Part shown: piece after piece, positions 23,577 through 35,153 of the stretch
Position numbering within the stretch: the first letter of the stretch is position 1
How the letters are laid out: each line of letters begins with the position of its first letter
Assembly: GCF_032062135.1 (NCBI RefSeq)
Contig: NC_092859.1
Coordinates: 111,909,092 to 111,973,091 of the forward strand
Reading direction: 5' to 3'
From: Pyxicephalus adspersus
Taxonomy: Eukaryota; Chordata; Amphibia; Anura; Pyxicephalidae
Length of the DNA stretch: 64,000 nucleotides
Notes under the pieces: model-generated
The model's input: only the letters and a program-made list of their open reading frames with translations
Database searches by the model: none
Told to the model about the DNA's origin: nothing
Translations under genes and position numbers: made by a program

Positions 23577-25111
23577 GGTTGGTAATAAGCATTTTCAAAA
23601 GAAGTTTGGATTTACTAACCAATATAGTTCCCTTAAAATAGCAGCCAACTCCTGCTGTGAATTTTAATTTTAAATGTATATAAATAATCTGATCTTGCAG
23701 AGTTAATATTAATTAGTCCAATAGTAGAAAAGTTACTAATACATGACAGAGTTGTAAATCACTCAAACACCTCTTGCTAAGAAACATTTTATTTAAAAAG
23801 CTAGCAGGAAAAAAAAATTCTATACTTGCTGTCAAAAATCAAATACTAAATGCTAAGAAGCAAGGTGACACAAACAAGTACCTCGGTTTTATTTGGAAGA
23901 AAGCTATTAAATGATACAGCTGTTGTCCATCAATTTGGAATAGCCAAAGTACAGAATATAGACATGACTAATATATTATGAATTGCAAGTTTGTTCAACG
24001 TAAAATATGCCTCTGTATAGATCTTTTACATTTTTTAGCTGATTAGCTACAGATCTAGTCATTCACAATCCAGTTAGAAAGTGATTATGCTACAATGAGA
24101 AGCAACCATATAAGCTCATTACTGGGTATTGTAGTGAAATACAATACAGACAAAAAAAGAAGGCCTAACAGGCAGTGTGTAATGTGCTATTTGGTTGTTA
24201 GGTGAAGCAGCAGGATCATACTGCTTGTGGCAAGCTTTAATTTGGAAAAAAAGAATACTAGGTAAAGAAGATCATCCAGCAATGGATGTGCTCTGTGAAT
24301 ATCTATTTACCTGTTTCTGTTTTCTAGTTTCAAATATGAAGCCTATCAGAAAAAATAAACTTTTACAAAATGTTTTGGGCCTGTAGCATCACAAATTTCG
24401 GACAATTTTAAAACATATACGGAATATACAGTATATATAAGAAACACCCCCCCCACACACACAATATTAAAAAACACCCCCCCCACACACACATATATAA
24501 GGCAATATTGGGCAATTTATACACCTGTACATCTGCTTATGTTAGCAATTATCTAATTGGCCAGTCATGGTTCAGTGCAATGAATACAATCATGCAGATA
24601 TAGGTAAGAAACTACAGTTAATATTCACATTAAACACAAAAAGAGAGAAAAAATTGTTTACCTGAATTGTGCCATGATTGTTGATGCCAGATTGGGCTTT
24701 TTCGAAACTGTAGATCTTTTTGATGTTTCACACTTCCATTAGGAAGGCATTTGGCATCTGGTAACATGTCATGTTGATGAGGATGGTTAGGGGGGAATAG
24801 ACAGAGGGGTTTATATTTACATGCACAGGATATCTGAAAGAAACTCAGAAGTGAACACTGCTTACTCCAATTCTGAGTTCCATATCAAACTCAACTTACA
24901 AGTCAATCACAAAATAACAATTTTAATACTTAAATAATACATTTAAATATTACATTTTGTGTATTTTTCCCACCCAAAAAGAGTGATAACTGGGAATGAA
25001 ATAGGAAGAGTGGGACTTGGAAATGAAAGGGGGAAGTCCCTCCAGACAGTTGTATTTGTGTGTTTTTATTATGTACATGACTAAATAGCCTTTACCTAGT
25101 TCTATTATGAG
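23577..25111. other. AT-rich non-coding DNA
   Basis: Nothing recognised apart from the tandem duplication at 24441-24500. Confidence 0.5.
24441..24500. repeat. 30-bp tandem duplication with C-tract and (CA)n
   Basis: Two 30-bp units, each with 'aaacacccccccc' followed by 'acacacaca' and an AT-rich end. The C8 tracts are identical in both units. Confidence 0.9.
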
Positions 25112-25249
25112 GAAACCTAGAATGGATTTCTTAAAATCATTTGCTATTAGTTGGCAAATGTTTTCAGTCCTGGGCCAGAATCATGCCAGGTTTGGAGACT
25201 GACCCATGACAGTCTATCTTCTCCAGAGAGCTTTAATAAATCAAACCCA
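25112..25249 (+). mobile_element. Palindromic ~220-bp MITE, 5'-truncated (copy B)
   Basis: Begins within the left arm ('aacctagaatggatttct'), then has the centre 'tttgctatta-ttggcaaatg', and ends with 'gagctttaataaatcaaacc'. The first 70 or so bases of the element are missing. Confidence 0.8.
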
Positions 25250-25954
25250 ATGACAGAAAAAAACTACTGTTGTGCCCTGACTAGAAAAGCTTAAATGCTC
25301 AGCATAAATCTTTAAACAATTATATAACAGTATCAAATTTAGAAACTTTTAAAAGAAAATGGTTCAAATGAGAAGTTGGCCAAAATCCTGATAGAATCCA
25401 TGGCCTATTTATTTATGCCGTACCAACCATTAAACAAAATGTTGATTTTACTTATTAGTGAACCTTGGAGTACACATTTCATTAATTGTTTAGAAAATAT
25501 TTTACATAACTACTTTTCATGATTTATTTCCTATTTACCCAAACAACACACCTAATTTATCTGGCTCTCTGTGTGCACTGACCTCCTTAGAGAAACACAA
25601 GAAATGCCATTAATTATGCCTTAAAGGTCAAATGTGATGATAACTACAGGATCCCTAAAAACAGAAATTGCTGATAATTATAAGTTGTGCTTAGGTGGAT
25701 TATGAAACAGTCTTACCAGTACTGTAGTCATATACATTTTAAAACAATCAAATAGGATCATGTTTCATATTTCACTGTATTGATCAGCATTAGTTGGCCT
25801 TGCCATTAATCCTTTTTTTTTAGTTATATTGTCTTAATAAAACATATTTCATAATGTGTTAGAATTTACTGATTTTATGTTTTTGTTGTTGTGTGTGTGT
25901 TTTTTAGTTTTTTTTTAGTTACATATTTTTCCTACATTTGCAGATGATCTAGAG
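25250..25954. other. AT-rich non-coding DNA
   Basis: No element or gene recognised. Confidence 0.5.
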
Positions 25955-26264
25955 CAGCCCTTCTTTACCAGAACTCCATTGAACCCTAGGGTTCCGGACG
26001 ATGTTGCTGGGGTTTCCCTGAGTGATGAACAAATGGCCCCTCAACTAATTGTGCCTGCATAGCAGCAGGTTCAGTACCACTAGGCTGAGCCGGGGGAATG
26101 ACACAAATATTCTTTTTTAGTTGTTTGTAAGGGTGATATTCTGACCACCACATTAAAGGGGATATTCTACCAGTATGCCCTGTTTAATTATTATTACCAG
26201 AAGTTCCCCAAGACCTTAAAATATTTTAAGAGTTCCAACATGGTAACAAGGTTAAGCATGGCTG
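25955..26264. mobile_element. hAT MITE with readable termini and target site
   Basis: Starts 'cagcccttctttacc' and ends 'ggttaagcatggctg', an imperfect inverted pair of the hAT form CAG..GTTCTTAACC. The left flank 'atctagag' matches the nTCTAGAn target preference of hAT elements. The right flank 'gtatacag' agrees with it at five of eight positions, a decayed 8-bp duplication. Inside is the phrase 'gaaccctagggttcc'. No transposase is present. Confidence 0.65.
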
Positions 26265-27322
26265 GTATACAGAATGGTTTGGGCTGGTTATCATTCCTAG
26301 TATTGTCAGGTCTTAGAACTCAAAATGGTTATCCTCTGTATTTTACCAATTGTATAAGGTGCTTACAAGAAGCCATTCATCTATCTACAAGGGAATGAAG
26401 ATGGTGCTGTTTCTGTACCAGTTTACAGCACTATAGCAAATAGTCGTTATGTGTTTGCGTTTAGTGGCCAGCAATAATGTGAAGTTATTATCGTTGTCTA
26501 ATATCCCTGCTGAGGAGATTCATTCTATCATGTTGTCCTGGTGACTATTGTCAATAGGATTGAAAGTGAGGGGGAACCCAAAACTTTGAGTGGTAATCAG
26601 ACAAGAGTATTTTTTCTTTATAAGGACACTTTTTCCTTTACTTTGGAGAGATTTTCTCCCACTTTTTAATATGTCTCTATGACAGGATTTATAGGAAAAG
26701 GTCTTTACTGGCGCACAGATGGCAGAAAAAGCTCTGAAAGGGGTTTTAACCAATTTTCATATTTGAAATAATATAAATCAACCTTGTTATGTTCTAACTT
26801 ATATAACAAAACATGCCTTAGCACCTGGCATTCATTAACCACAGATATATTTATAATTAAAAGTCCCAGAAGCCTGCAATAGGAGGGAGATAGGTGTAGG
26901 GCAAGCATGACTGGGTTTCCTAAAATAGTATATTGGTCAGCAAGTGGATGGTAATTGGTGTGGGGATATTGTATGTAATTGATAGCTTTCCTAAAAAAAG
27001 TGGAATTACGCCTGGGAGCCTGGTATTTCAATAGGTAATGCCTTCAAGAATGGGGTAATGGTATAATGTTAGATTGCGGACAAATATGTGAGAATGTTTT
27101 GATTCACAATTTTGTAATAAACAGCCGAGAGGCTATTTGACCTATACCCGCACGTGTTGTTACTGGGTTAAAGGGCTTTACATAGAAGGAGGTGGTTTTG
27201 CCAGGGAAGGGCTCTAACCTGCTGCAGTCAAGAATTTTTAAAACCACATTTTAGTTTTTGACAAAGCAAGTTTAGAACTCCTATCTATCTATGAGTATGT
27301 GAGAGGAAATAAAAAACATTCA

Positions 27323-27324
<2 letters not shown>
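26265..27324. other. Non-coding DNA with an unassigned dispersed repeat
   Basis: The part at 26519-26575 resembles 43001-43060 ('gtcctggtgactattgtc' against 'gtcctagtgaccattgtc', both followed by 'gaaagtgag'). It is probably part of one frog repeat family. The minus-strand frames at 26520-27031 have no recognisable domain. Confidence 0.4.

Positions 27325-27369
<45 letters not shown>
27325..27369. repeat. (AT)n microsatellite
   Basis: About 22 uninterrupted AT dinucleotides. It abuts the left edge of the dispersed repeat at 27370. Confidence 0.98.
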
Positions 27370-27370
<1 letters not shown>

Positions 27371-27590
27371 TTATATACCATACATGCTGATTTAGGATTA
27401 CATGATACCACATGAACTTTGATGTCATCTGTTTGTTTGGTCTGATGAAGTGGCCTTTGTTCTGTGAAACGTGTTATCATCTTCTATATTCATGTTCAAC
27501 ACAGTAGATGTTCATTTAGGTGTTCAAGCAATTCTGATGGAAATTATGAAAATGAATGACCTTTAGTAAACTAAAGACTTATCTCACACT
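27370..27590 (+). repeat. Dispersed repeat, short form (pair of 36710-37125)
   Basis: Shares 'gatttaggattacatgata', 'gaactttgatgt', 'tttggtctgatgaag', 'ctttgttctgtgaaa', 'tcttctatattcatgtt' and 'gtgttcaagcaattctga' with the second copy. After a jump it also shares 'gaatgaccttta..aactaaag'. The 'tgatgaag..gtgaaacgtgtt' phrase is a recurring frog-repeat motif, but I cannot name the family. Confidence 0.8.
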
Positions 27591-29183
27591 AATCTCATAT
27601 AGTACAGATTTCCTTTTATTATGTACCTATATCATAAGCTATCATGTTAAATGGGTTTAGTGCGCTCCTTCATGAGGGCTTGGTACTGATAAACTAAGCA
27701 AGTACTGATCTGAAAGAGATCCTGCAGGGTAATAGTATGGAGACTCCAGGTGCCAGTTAGGCCCCGCTAAGGGTAATGTGTATTTTAGCCAAAAAGCAGA
27801 CACTCAGGATGCTTTACATGCCATAGTTTCTTGAAAACATCACAGCATGCTGCCTCTCAAAAGCCCACAGACTTAATACATGCAGTGAGTTAGCCTTGAT
27901 AGGTGGATGTCCTTGAGGACTATTGAGGAGTTTCAATAGCAACATTTCAGAGCTCAGAATAGCCCTTCAACAGACAACAGAATCAAAAATCAACATATAA
28001 CAAATTGCACACATTACCAAAATCAATGGCTACAAGCCCTAATCTCCCAATATGTTTCTGAGCTATAGCAAGCACAAAATGCAAGACAATTGGAAGGGAA
28101 TGGGGGCATCTGAATGGCGATACTTGACACCAGCGCTTGTTGGTGATATGTTGGGTAATCCTGTGGAGCTGTTACACCCAATACTTCTGTATGTCATTTT
28201 AAGTGTGTGTTGACTAGCAGATTTTTTAGCAGCAAATTTGGGCGTCGCATAATTATGTCTTGTTCTTCTTCGGCATCAATAGGAAAGAACATCATACCCC
28301 ACTAAGTGAACGAACATAATTAGAATGTTATAAAGGTAATAAAATAATTAACATGGACATACCATAGCAGAGCTGTCTCTAAAAATGATTTTTTTATTTT
28401 GAAAAGTATTTGGTAATGCTCATTAAAATAAATACATATCCAGAATAGCATTCTGCCCCCTTCAATTATCATTTGAAATGATCAAATCAGAAATAGTGTG
28501 TTCTACTAGTATAGCTTGTCAGCCTCAACAAGAAATTTTTATTATTTTATTTATTTTTACAAGAACAACAGAGCATAGAGGGGAAAACATGATAATCTTA
28601 ATCTTTTCAGTCCTTCAGTCTTCATTCAACCTTCATTGCTAAGCACCTAAGGCTTGCCCACTTTAGTACAGGAGGGATTATAAAATACACAGATAAAATG
28701 AATGCACCACCCATGACAGATGCTTCTATTCCACTGAATGCTGATTAAAGCTTTGATTTTTGCAGTGGTGAATGTTTTAAAACCAGAGATTTAGATTTAC
28801 AATGCATGAAGGACCCTTGACAGGTAAAACACAATTTCAGACACTGAAAAGGAAAATGCAAGCATAAGAGCTAATTATCCTTCGCAGGGTCTTCTTGTCA
28901 AATTCACTTGGCAGCAACACAATCACACACTGAGAATTTCTAACAGGCATTTCCACAGCCATAAAGCTACACAAATGGCATTTGCTGGGAAGTGTAAATG
29001 TTAGAAAAGAAGGATCACTGCTATAAGGTCCATGATGACAGGGGACCCATCTATAACTACCGTATGTGCCAGGGATTTGTTTGTGTTATATTCTGCTGCA
29101 TGCTGTTTAAAATACCAGAGTTTTTATTAATTTTAAGGTATTACCTCTTTAAACTAAAGTAGTGAGATTCCAGTGCCCTGTAT
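27591..29183. other. Non-coding DNA, possible conserved element at about 28740-29000
   Basis: No transposon recognised. The interval 28740-29000 is balanced in composition, lacks repeats and carries a TAATTA core at 28872-28877. Candidate regulatory sequence only. Confidence 0.35.
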
Positions 29184-29427
29184 CAGCAGTAGCCAACCGC
29201 TGGTCCGCAAGAAATTTTTGGTGGTCCGCGGCTCTGGCGGGTGCGCCCGAGCAGGGTCAGGAGAAGGATCAGGAACGCAGGCTCAGGGAAGTTGGCGGGT
29301 TGTTTCTGGACTCACTCAGACCTGCAATAGGGGAGTGGATGGGTTTTGGCATCATGACTTCACCATGGGGAAAGTTTCTTCCCTTTTGTGACACCCGGCT
29401 TCCTTCGCATAATTAAATGTAGTATGG
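29184..29427 (+). mobile_element. hAT-like MITE fragment
   Basis: Starts with 'cagcagtagccaaccgctgg', close to the hAT terminal pattern CAGTGGT..CCAACC, and continues 'tggtccgcggctctgg', unusually GC-rich for this window. The end near 'gacacccggcttccttcgc' resembles frog repeats. A clear right terminus and 8-bp duplication were not found, and an L2 tail follows directly. The overlapping frames at 29162-29416 and 29173-29391 are not supported as genes. Confidence 0.5.
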
Positions 29428-29759
29428 GCATTAGCTCTTAAAACCCATCTTTTCAAGCTTCCCTACCCATCTTTTATTGTCTCCAAAAACCCTCACTTCT
29501 CACCCACCAATTCATATCCTCCTATTGTGTGCTATTTGCCCCACCTTTAAGATTGTGAGCTCTTTTTGAAAGGGTCCTTTCCTCCTCTTGTGTCACTATC
29601 TGTATCTGTCTGTCATTTGCAACCCCTATTTAATTTTCAATTTTGCGTAATTTGAGATCATCAGTTAAACTATAGTGATATATATTTATTTGGATATATA
29701 TATATACTGTTTATTGGTATTATTATTAATAATAATAATAATAATAATAAATTATTATT
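29428..29759 (+). mobile_element. L2 3' end with microsatellite tail
   Basis: Contains 'aaaacccatcttttcaagc', 'gattgtgagctctttttga', 'gtcactatctgtatctgtct' and 'catttgcaacccctattta', the usual 3' UTR phrases of frog L2, then a degraded 'ttgcgtaattt'. A TA stretch follows, then an (AAT)n microsatellite at about 29715-29759. It is truncated at its 5' end against the hAT-like fragment. Confidence 0.75.
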
Positions 29760-29975
29760 GCACAATTCCTGTGACAATCCCTAAAACTTGCAGCTCTTTT
29801 ATGACTTCATATCCATTATTGGACTGCTCTTGTGGAAGTCTTTTATACTTCGCAGCTCTATTTTACCTATGGAGCTCAAGGATCATTTGCATGTGCCTAA
29901 AGTAAATATAAAACTTAATTAAATTGATATACTTGACCACATAATCCTTGACAGTGTGAGAGGAGAGAGGTGAAG

Positions 29976-30217
29976 ACTAGGGATGAGCGAGCAAATTTAT
30001 TCTCGCTTACCTCATTCTGACCCATAGTGCCTGGGGATTGCTCACTGACAGGAGGATTCCCATGGCTGCATTTATGAATGCAGCCGTGGTAATCCTCCTA
30101 AAGTGATTTCCTGAATTTCCAATGGTTTCGCAAAATTTCGCCCAGATTTTGCAGACCCATCGAAACTTTGAGGAAATTTTCGCAAGAATGCCTGAGGCAT
30201 TCTCACTCATCCCTAGT
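29976..30217. mobile_element. 242-bp foldback MITE with 'actagggatgagcgag' ends
   Basis: The left end 'actagggatgagcgag' and the right end 'ctcactcatccctagt' are inverted copies with one mismatch. Inside, 30050-30099 forms a strong hairpin pairing 'aggaggattcccatggctgc' with 'gcagccgtggtaatcctcct'. Flanking bases do not give an unambiguous target duplication (TA is possible if the ends start at 'gggatgag'). The inner hairpin sequence recurs at 43.3 kb. Confidence 0.75.
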
Positions 30218-33200
30218 GGGGACACTGCTTTACTATGCCAGTCATGCTTGGTGCTTTCAGTGGACTATGCATGTAAATGTGTGAACCAGCCACATGTAAA
30301 CCAGTATAATAACTTGGGAGCAATGCAAGAATTAGAAATGGCCTGTCAAAAAATGGACACAGTCCATTATAGAGTCTGTTTGTTCAGTAGATGCACTTAC
30401 TTCTTTCAATTAGGTGTATCCTGGCAATTATCCCATTTTATCATTAGACCCAAAGCCTTCCTGTCATAATCCCTGTCAAAGCAATCTGACAACAGATTTC
30501 CATATTTTTCTGAGCTTCATTTAATGTTTGAGATTGCATCTGCAGATAAATTCTGTAACAGAAAGTGCAAAGTACAAATTATGCAAAATCAAAGCAGCTG
30601 AACTCCAGGCTACCAGCCAAAAGCCTATTTGGGAACCGTCCCATTTGTCAAAAGATTTACAATTCTTTTTAGTCACTCTTTAAGCCAGTAAGCCAGCTGC
30701 ATATCCAAGTCAGAGACCTCAATTTCTCAATTTTTGTTTAGAAAGTAACTTTTGTGTGGTTACAGGTATCACAGATTTTTTTTTCTACAACTAATTTACT
30801 AAGAAAGAAGTTAAAATACTCACTGTCGCTCATGCTAATGAACATTACTGCAGAAAAATCATCCCCTGAAATCTGGGTCTCCCACCGCAGTCACTGGTTC
30901 CCTATAGCAGTAGTTGGTTCATCTATGTAGTTTCTTGTGAGAGCTGTGGGAACCAGGGGACTAACATTGGATATGTTGGTCCTTGTAATTAAACACATCT
31001 TAATTACACAATAGGCAATTCCAGTATATAGATCCGCATTTTGATTTTTTACTACCAATATAATGTCATGAAAAAAGAGTTACAAGAATATTTAAAATGA
31101 CAGCAATGTGAATACTTGGGGTCTGTGGAAAAATTGTCTTACATGAAACTGTACTAAAGCCTATTATATATCAGTAGATTTTCCCATGGTAATCTCACTT
31201 CAATGATGGATATTTAGATACAATGAGAACACATTATTAAACTACAGCAGAAATCAACCAGGATCACTAGGAATATGGTGGGTTGCAATTTTTCATACAT
31301 TTGTAGAGTTTTTCTTAATGAAAATAAATAGAAATAACCTAGTACTATCTCTTTAATTGCTAGGGAAATTACAAGATATTGAATTTATAGTGGAAGTGTA
31401 CATTGGGTAAAACGAATCTGGTTTGATCAGTCATTTTCCTTCATGTATAACTCCCAATAATAATACAAAACTGCTGCTGAATATCATTACAGACAACAAG
31501 CAGGCAGTATTCAGATAGCCATATGTGATGGCCTTGCGGTTTGTGGTGTGGTGCCCATTTACCAGTCCAGTACCCGTCTAAGGCCGCTGCATATGGCAGC
31601 ATATATGAAATTGACAGCAGTCAAGTTGAGTGGTTTTAGAAAGCTTTATGTTTGTGATCCACTGATTACCCCCATCCTGTTACTGACACACTTCCAAACT
31701 GTTGATAATACATATAGGATTGTCAATAGTATAAGACTTGTATACCCACTGAGCAATTATTAAAAAAAATAGGAGGGCAACCCAAGCTCACCAAAACAGA
31801 TAGGACAATCTCACTAGTTTTCATAATGTGCCAGCTGTCCAATAATTTACAGTTGTGCTAAGCTTTATAGTTAACGGTTGCTTATTGCGTCTTACTGCTT
31901 TAATTTCTGTTTATATTTTCATAACAATGATCAAAAAAGCTTTCATGGTTTCTGTGCAAAAAAAGACAAAAGAACAGCTTATGTTTTGTAATATATAAAA
32001 CATTTGTCTTGTGTAAAAAATTATATATATATATATATATATCACACTGTAGTTAAAGCCTGGAACAAGCTAAGAATAAGTATGTTTTGAAGAAGAGTAA
32101 TGGAGGAATTTGCATGCACACAACCTGTTTGAGACAGCAGCATCTTAGGATGAGTTGTGCTACTGAAAGTGAGAGCCACTTAAAAATATCATAAATATAA
32201 TGCAAGGCAAACTGAGCTGAAAGAAGCGTAGGCAGCAACATCTACAAAGCTTGAAATTCTTTTTTTTTTTTTTTTAGACTAAAGGTGAGTAAAGATGATA
32301 GCGCTAATGCCTTGGCTTATAGGAAATGTGTGCTGATAGAACTACATGGGCTGCTTTTGCCAATCCCCACAAGGAAACAGCAAGCCTTCTGACTTTCATT
32401 GTGATTCAATAGCTTTATTATATTATAAGTCCCCCATAAAAACCCTGTGGATAAAGCTTAAAGGAAAAAAAGGCAACTGTTACCATAATACATTTTGAAA
32501 TATGCTGCAATTAATTGAGAACATGCTAATATATATTACATTACATGGGCTACTACTTGTTTTAGCTGCATCTGGGGTAAATAGGCCCTAACAGTTTAAT
32601 AAAAGAATGCTAATCATTTTCCCCATGATTGTTGGAGGGGACCTGCAAAACCTAACACATTCATTTTTCCTGTGGACTGCTTCAGGAAAAAATATCATAG
32701 TAGACAAATGACATTGTGAATTACCTGGATGATATCAGCAATAGTACTCTTCATTTCTTTAGTGGTTTATTTAAAATCATATCCCTTTTATGACACATTC
32801 TAATAGTCAAATAGCTCTGTGTACTATATGGGCAAACAAAACAATAAAAGAGTATATAATACACTCCGCATCGTTTATGAGAAACAAGCATCAATTACCA
32901 TTTACACCGTTATCAATCCATTCAGATGTATTGGTTGTGATGAAAAAAGTGATATACGTACATGGGAATTTTGCTTACCTTTCCTTGACCTATGAGAATT
33001 ATAGGCACAAAGTAATTTTCAGTCCCTATACCAAAGATAAGCCATTAGCAAAAACATATATCAAGGTTATTTTCTATTGGTAAACATCTAAGCAAAGACA
33101 CCCAGAGGGCAAAAATAGTGACCATTCCAATGACAGGAAGAAAAATCCTGTCGATAATGATGCCATGGCCAGAGCCAAAAATTATTTGATTCTGAGGATT

Positions 33201-33458
33201 TCCAGTTTATTGGTTTACTTTAGGTTAGTTGTCATATCTCCCACACCTTCCTATGCTGATTTTCACCCCCAGATGCAGCCCAGACCTATATTATTCATCC
33301 TTTGAACAGAAGGTTACTAGAGACCATGTTGAGACCTGCCATGCAGTCAATGCTTTTTTTTCTGAATTACCTAATATGGAGCATTTAATTTTCTTTTTGA
33401 TACTGAATTTACTATGCAGCATGGTCTTGGCCAGAGACAGAGAATCAGTATGAACCTT
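30218..33458. other. Non-coding DNA, longest stretch without a recognised element
   Basis: About 3.2 kb without recognisable transposons except a short (AT)n at about 32021-32042. Intervals around 30480-30660 and 32400-32680 are candidates for conserved non-coding sequence; the latter has a palindromic homeodomain-type site CAATTAATTG at 32508-32517. Open frames here (30122-30469, 31548-31763, 32790-33083, 33229-33453) carry no known domain. Confidence 0.4.
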
Positions 33459-33800
33459 CGCAGATCCCTTGATCCCTCCTGAGGTTTCCTGAATTGGGTC
33501 CAGCGTAATCCTGGTCCTTCATTCCGGCACAGAGGAAGTGCTAAGCGCCGCCATCTTTATTGCCCTTTTGCACCTTCTTCCTACATCACCTGATCTCACA
33601 CAGCACAGGTGATTTAGATGGGAATAAAAGAGTCCCGGTTTGTGTATGCATGGGATCTGCATTGTTTTTTTTACCCCATTGAAGAAAAAGCTCCTTCTGC
33701 ACATGCCTGAGATCAGGCATCCATAGAAGGAGCAGCCAGAAGCCTCCATGGATGCAGGACATATGTATATGTAAAAAATTTTAGTTTAGGTCCGTTTTAA
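33459..33800 (-). mobile_element. T2/Kolobok-like MITE, minus orientation, one end truncated
   Basis: Read on the minus strand it follows the 54.6-kb element. 'cagatcccttgatccctcc', 'gaggtttcctgaattgggtcc' and 'cttcctacatcacctgatctc' are the complements of its blocks. It ends in TTAA at 33797-33800. A YY1-type AAGATGGCGGC sits at 33547-33557 on the minus strand. The left end, with the donor-like sequence, is missing. Confidence 0.75.
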
Positions 33801-35151
33801 AGTTTTTTTACAACTTCAATTGCTGTGCTTGTTTTTCTTTACATATCCACATGTACTAGAGTAGAAATTAACTATTAAACCTTCATACACCAAAGCACTA
33901 CCAAGGAGTGTTGTTGTGAGTTTCTGCTACTCCTTGACTGCTGTCAAGCACTTGTTACATATGATTTGTTTTAATCCCAATGTGCTTGGCAAAGCTTTTT
34001 ATTTGGGGTGTGCTTTGTCAATCTAAAATGACTTTAAATGACAGTAATTGTAGCCAATACTGCAGTCCTCATTCACTTGAACACATCACCTCAAAAGGGT
34101 CCCCCTACTACTGTAAAATTTGGAACTCCAACAGATAAAGCATGGGTCCTTTTTGAACCTGAACAAAATGAAATATGTTATATATAAACATATAGGTAAT
34201 TACAGAGCAACACTAGTAAATCTTGCTTCTTAATAACCTTTAGCAGTTTCTGACATCCTGTGTTTGAGTGTTCCTTTCCGTTGAGATATATGGGAAAGAA
34301 ACTTTGGATTTCATGGTAAAATAAGCTGTTAGAAAATATGATGTTGATATTAAGCTGTCACTATGTGTGATGATTGGCACATGAGGTATTTTATGATAGG
34401 GCCATTACATAGTTGAAAAGACTATAATAAAGCTGTATTTGGAATGGCATTTACCTTCCTAAAACTTGATAAATGTTCCTGCATGATGACAGCAGATTTA
34501 GCTTTCTACATTTCCTCCTCTCTCACACAGTATTATCAGAGTGGTGATTGCCATACTTTTTACACAAATGTAGAGTTGTACATACAAATTACCGATGAAT
34601 ACTCACTATGAAAAAGAGTGCTATATAAAAGTACCTGCCTCAATGAAAATGCAGCCAACAAAAGAGTTTCATTTTTGAGATGGAATTTTAGCAGTTTTAT
34701 GTAAAAAGCATCCTTCATTGTATTTTGATCAGGCTACAGTATATCTTAAGCCAAAAAACTGATTTATAAAGAGACAATGGCACCAAATGTACATTAATTA
34801 GGATAAAACACACTGAAGTGATTTCTCTGTCATTATTACGGCATGCATATACCAGGTTTTAAGTGTACTTTATCACTACTTCCACATGAATAGGGACCAG
34901 TGTCTATAGGCATAAATAGTTTAAGTTCAACTTTACCAATCAGATTTGAGTTAGCAAAACTAACTACATCTCAATGCAGGAAATACAAAAAGAATTTTAA
35001 TATTCCAGAAAGTCATTGTACTCCTAATTTTATGTTTGAGCTGAAAACTTAGTAGCTTTGCTACACGAAAATCCCAGCAAACAATGTCAGCCTTTCCTTT
35101 TGAAACACAGAACACCACCTATCATCCACCTCCTTTCTGAGCCACTACACA
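33801..35151. other. AT-rich non-coding DNA
   Basis: Nothing recognised. Confidence 0.5.
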
Positions 35152-35153
35152 TA

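Noticed and set aside
24430..24500. CRISPR-like or satellite array
   Set aside because: Only two units with simple-sequence content; no spacers and not a prokaryotic genome.
29162..29416. 84- and 72-residue frames in GC-rich sequence as a coding exon
   Set aside because: The DNA begins with a hAT-like terminus and ends in a frog repeat phrase; both frames overlap without a recognisable domain.
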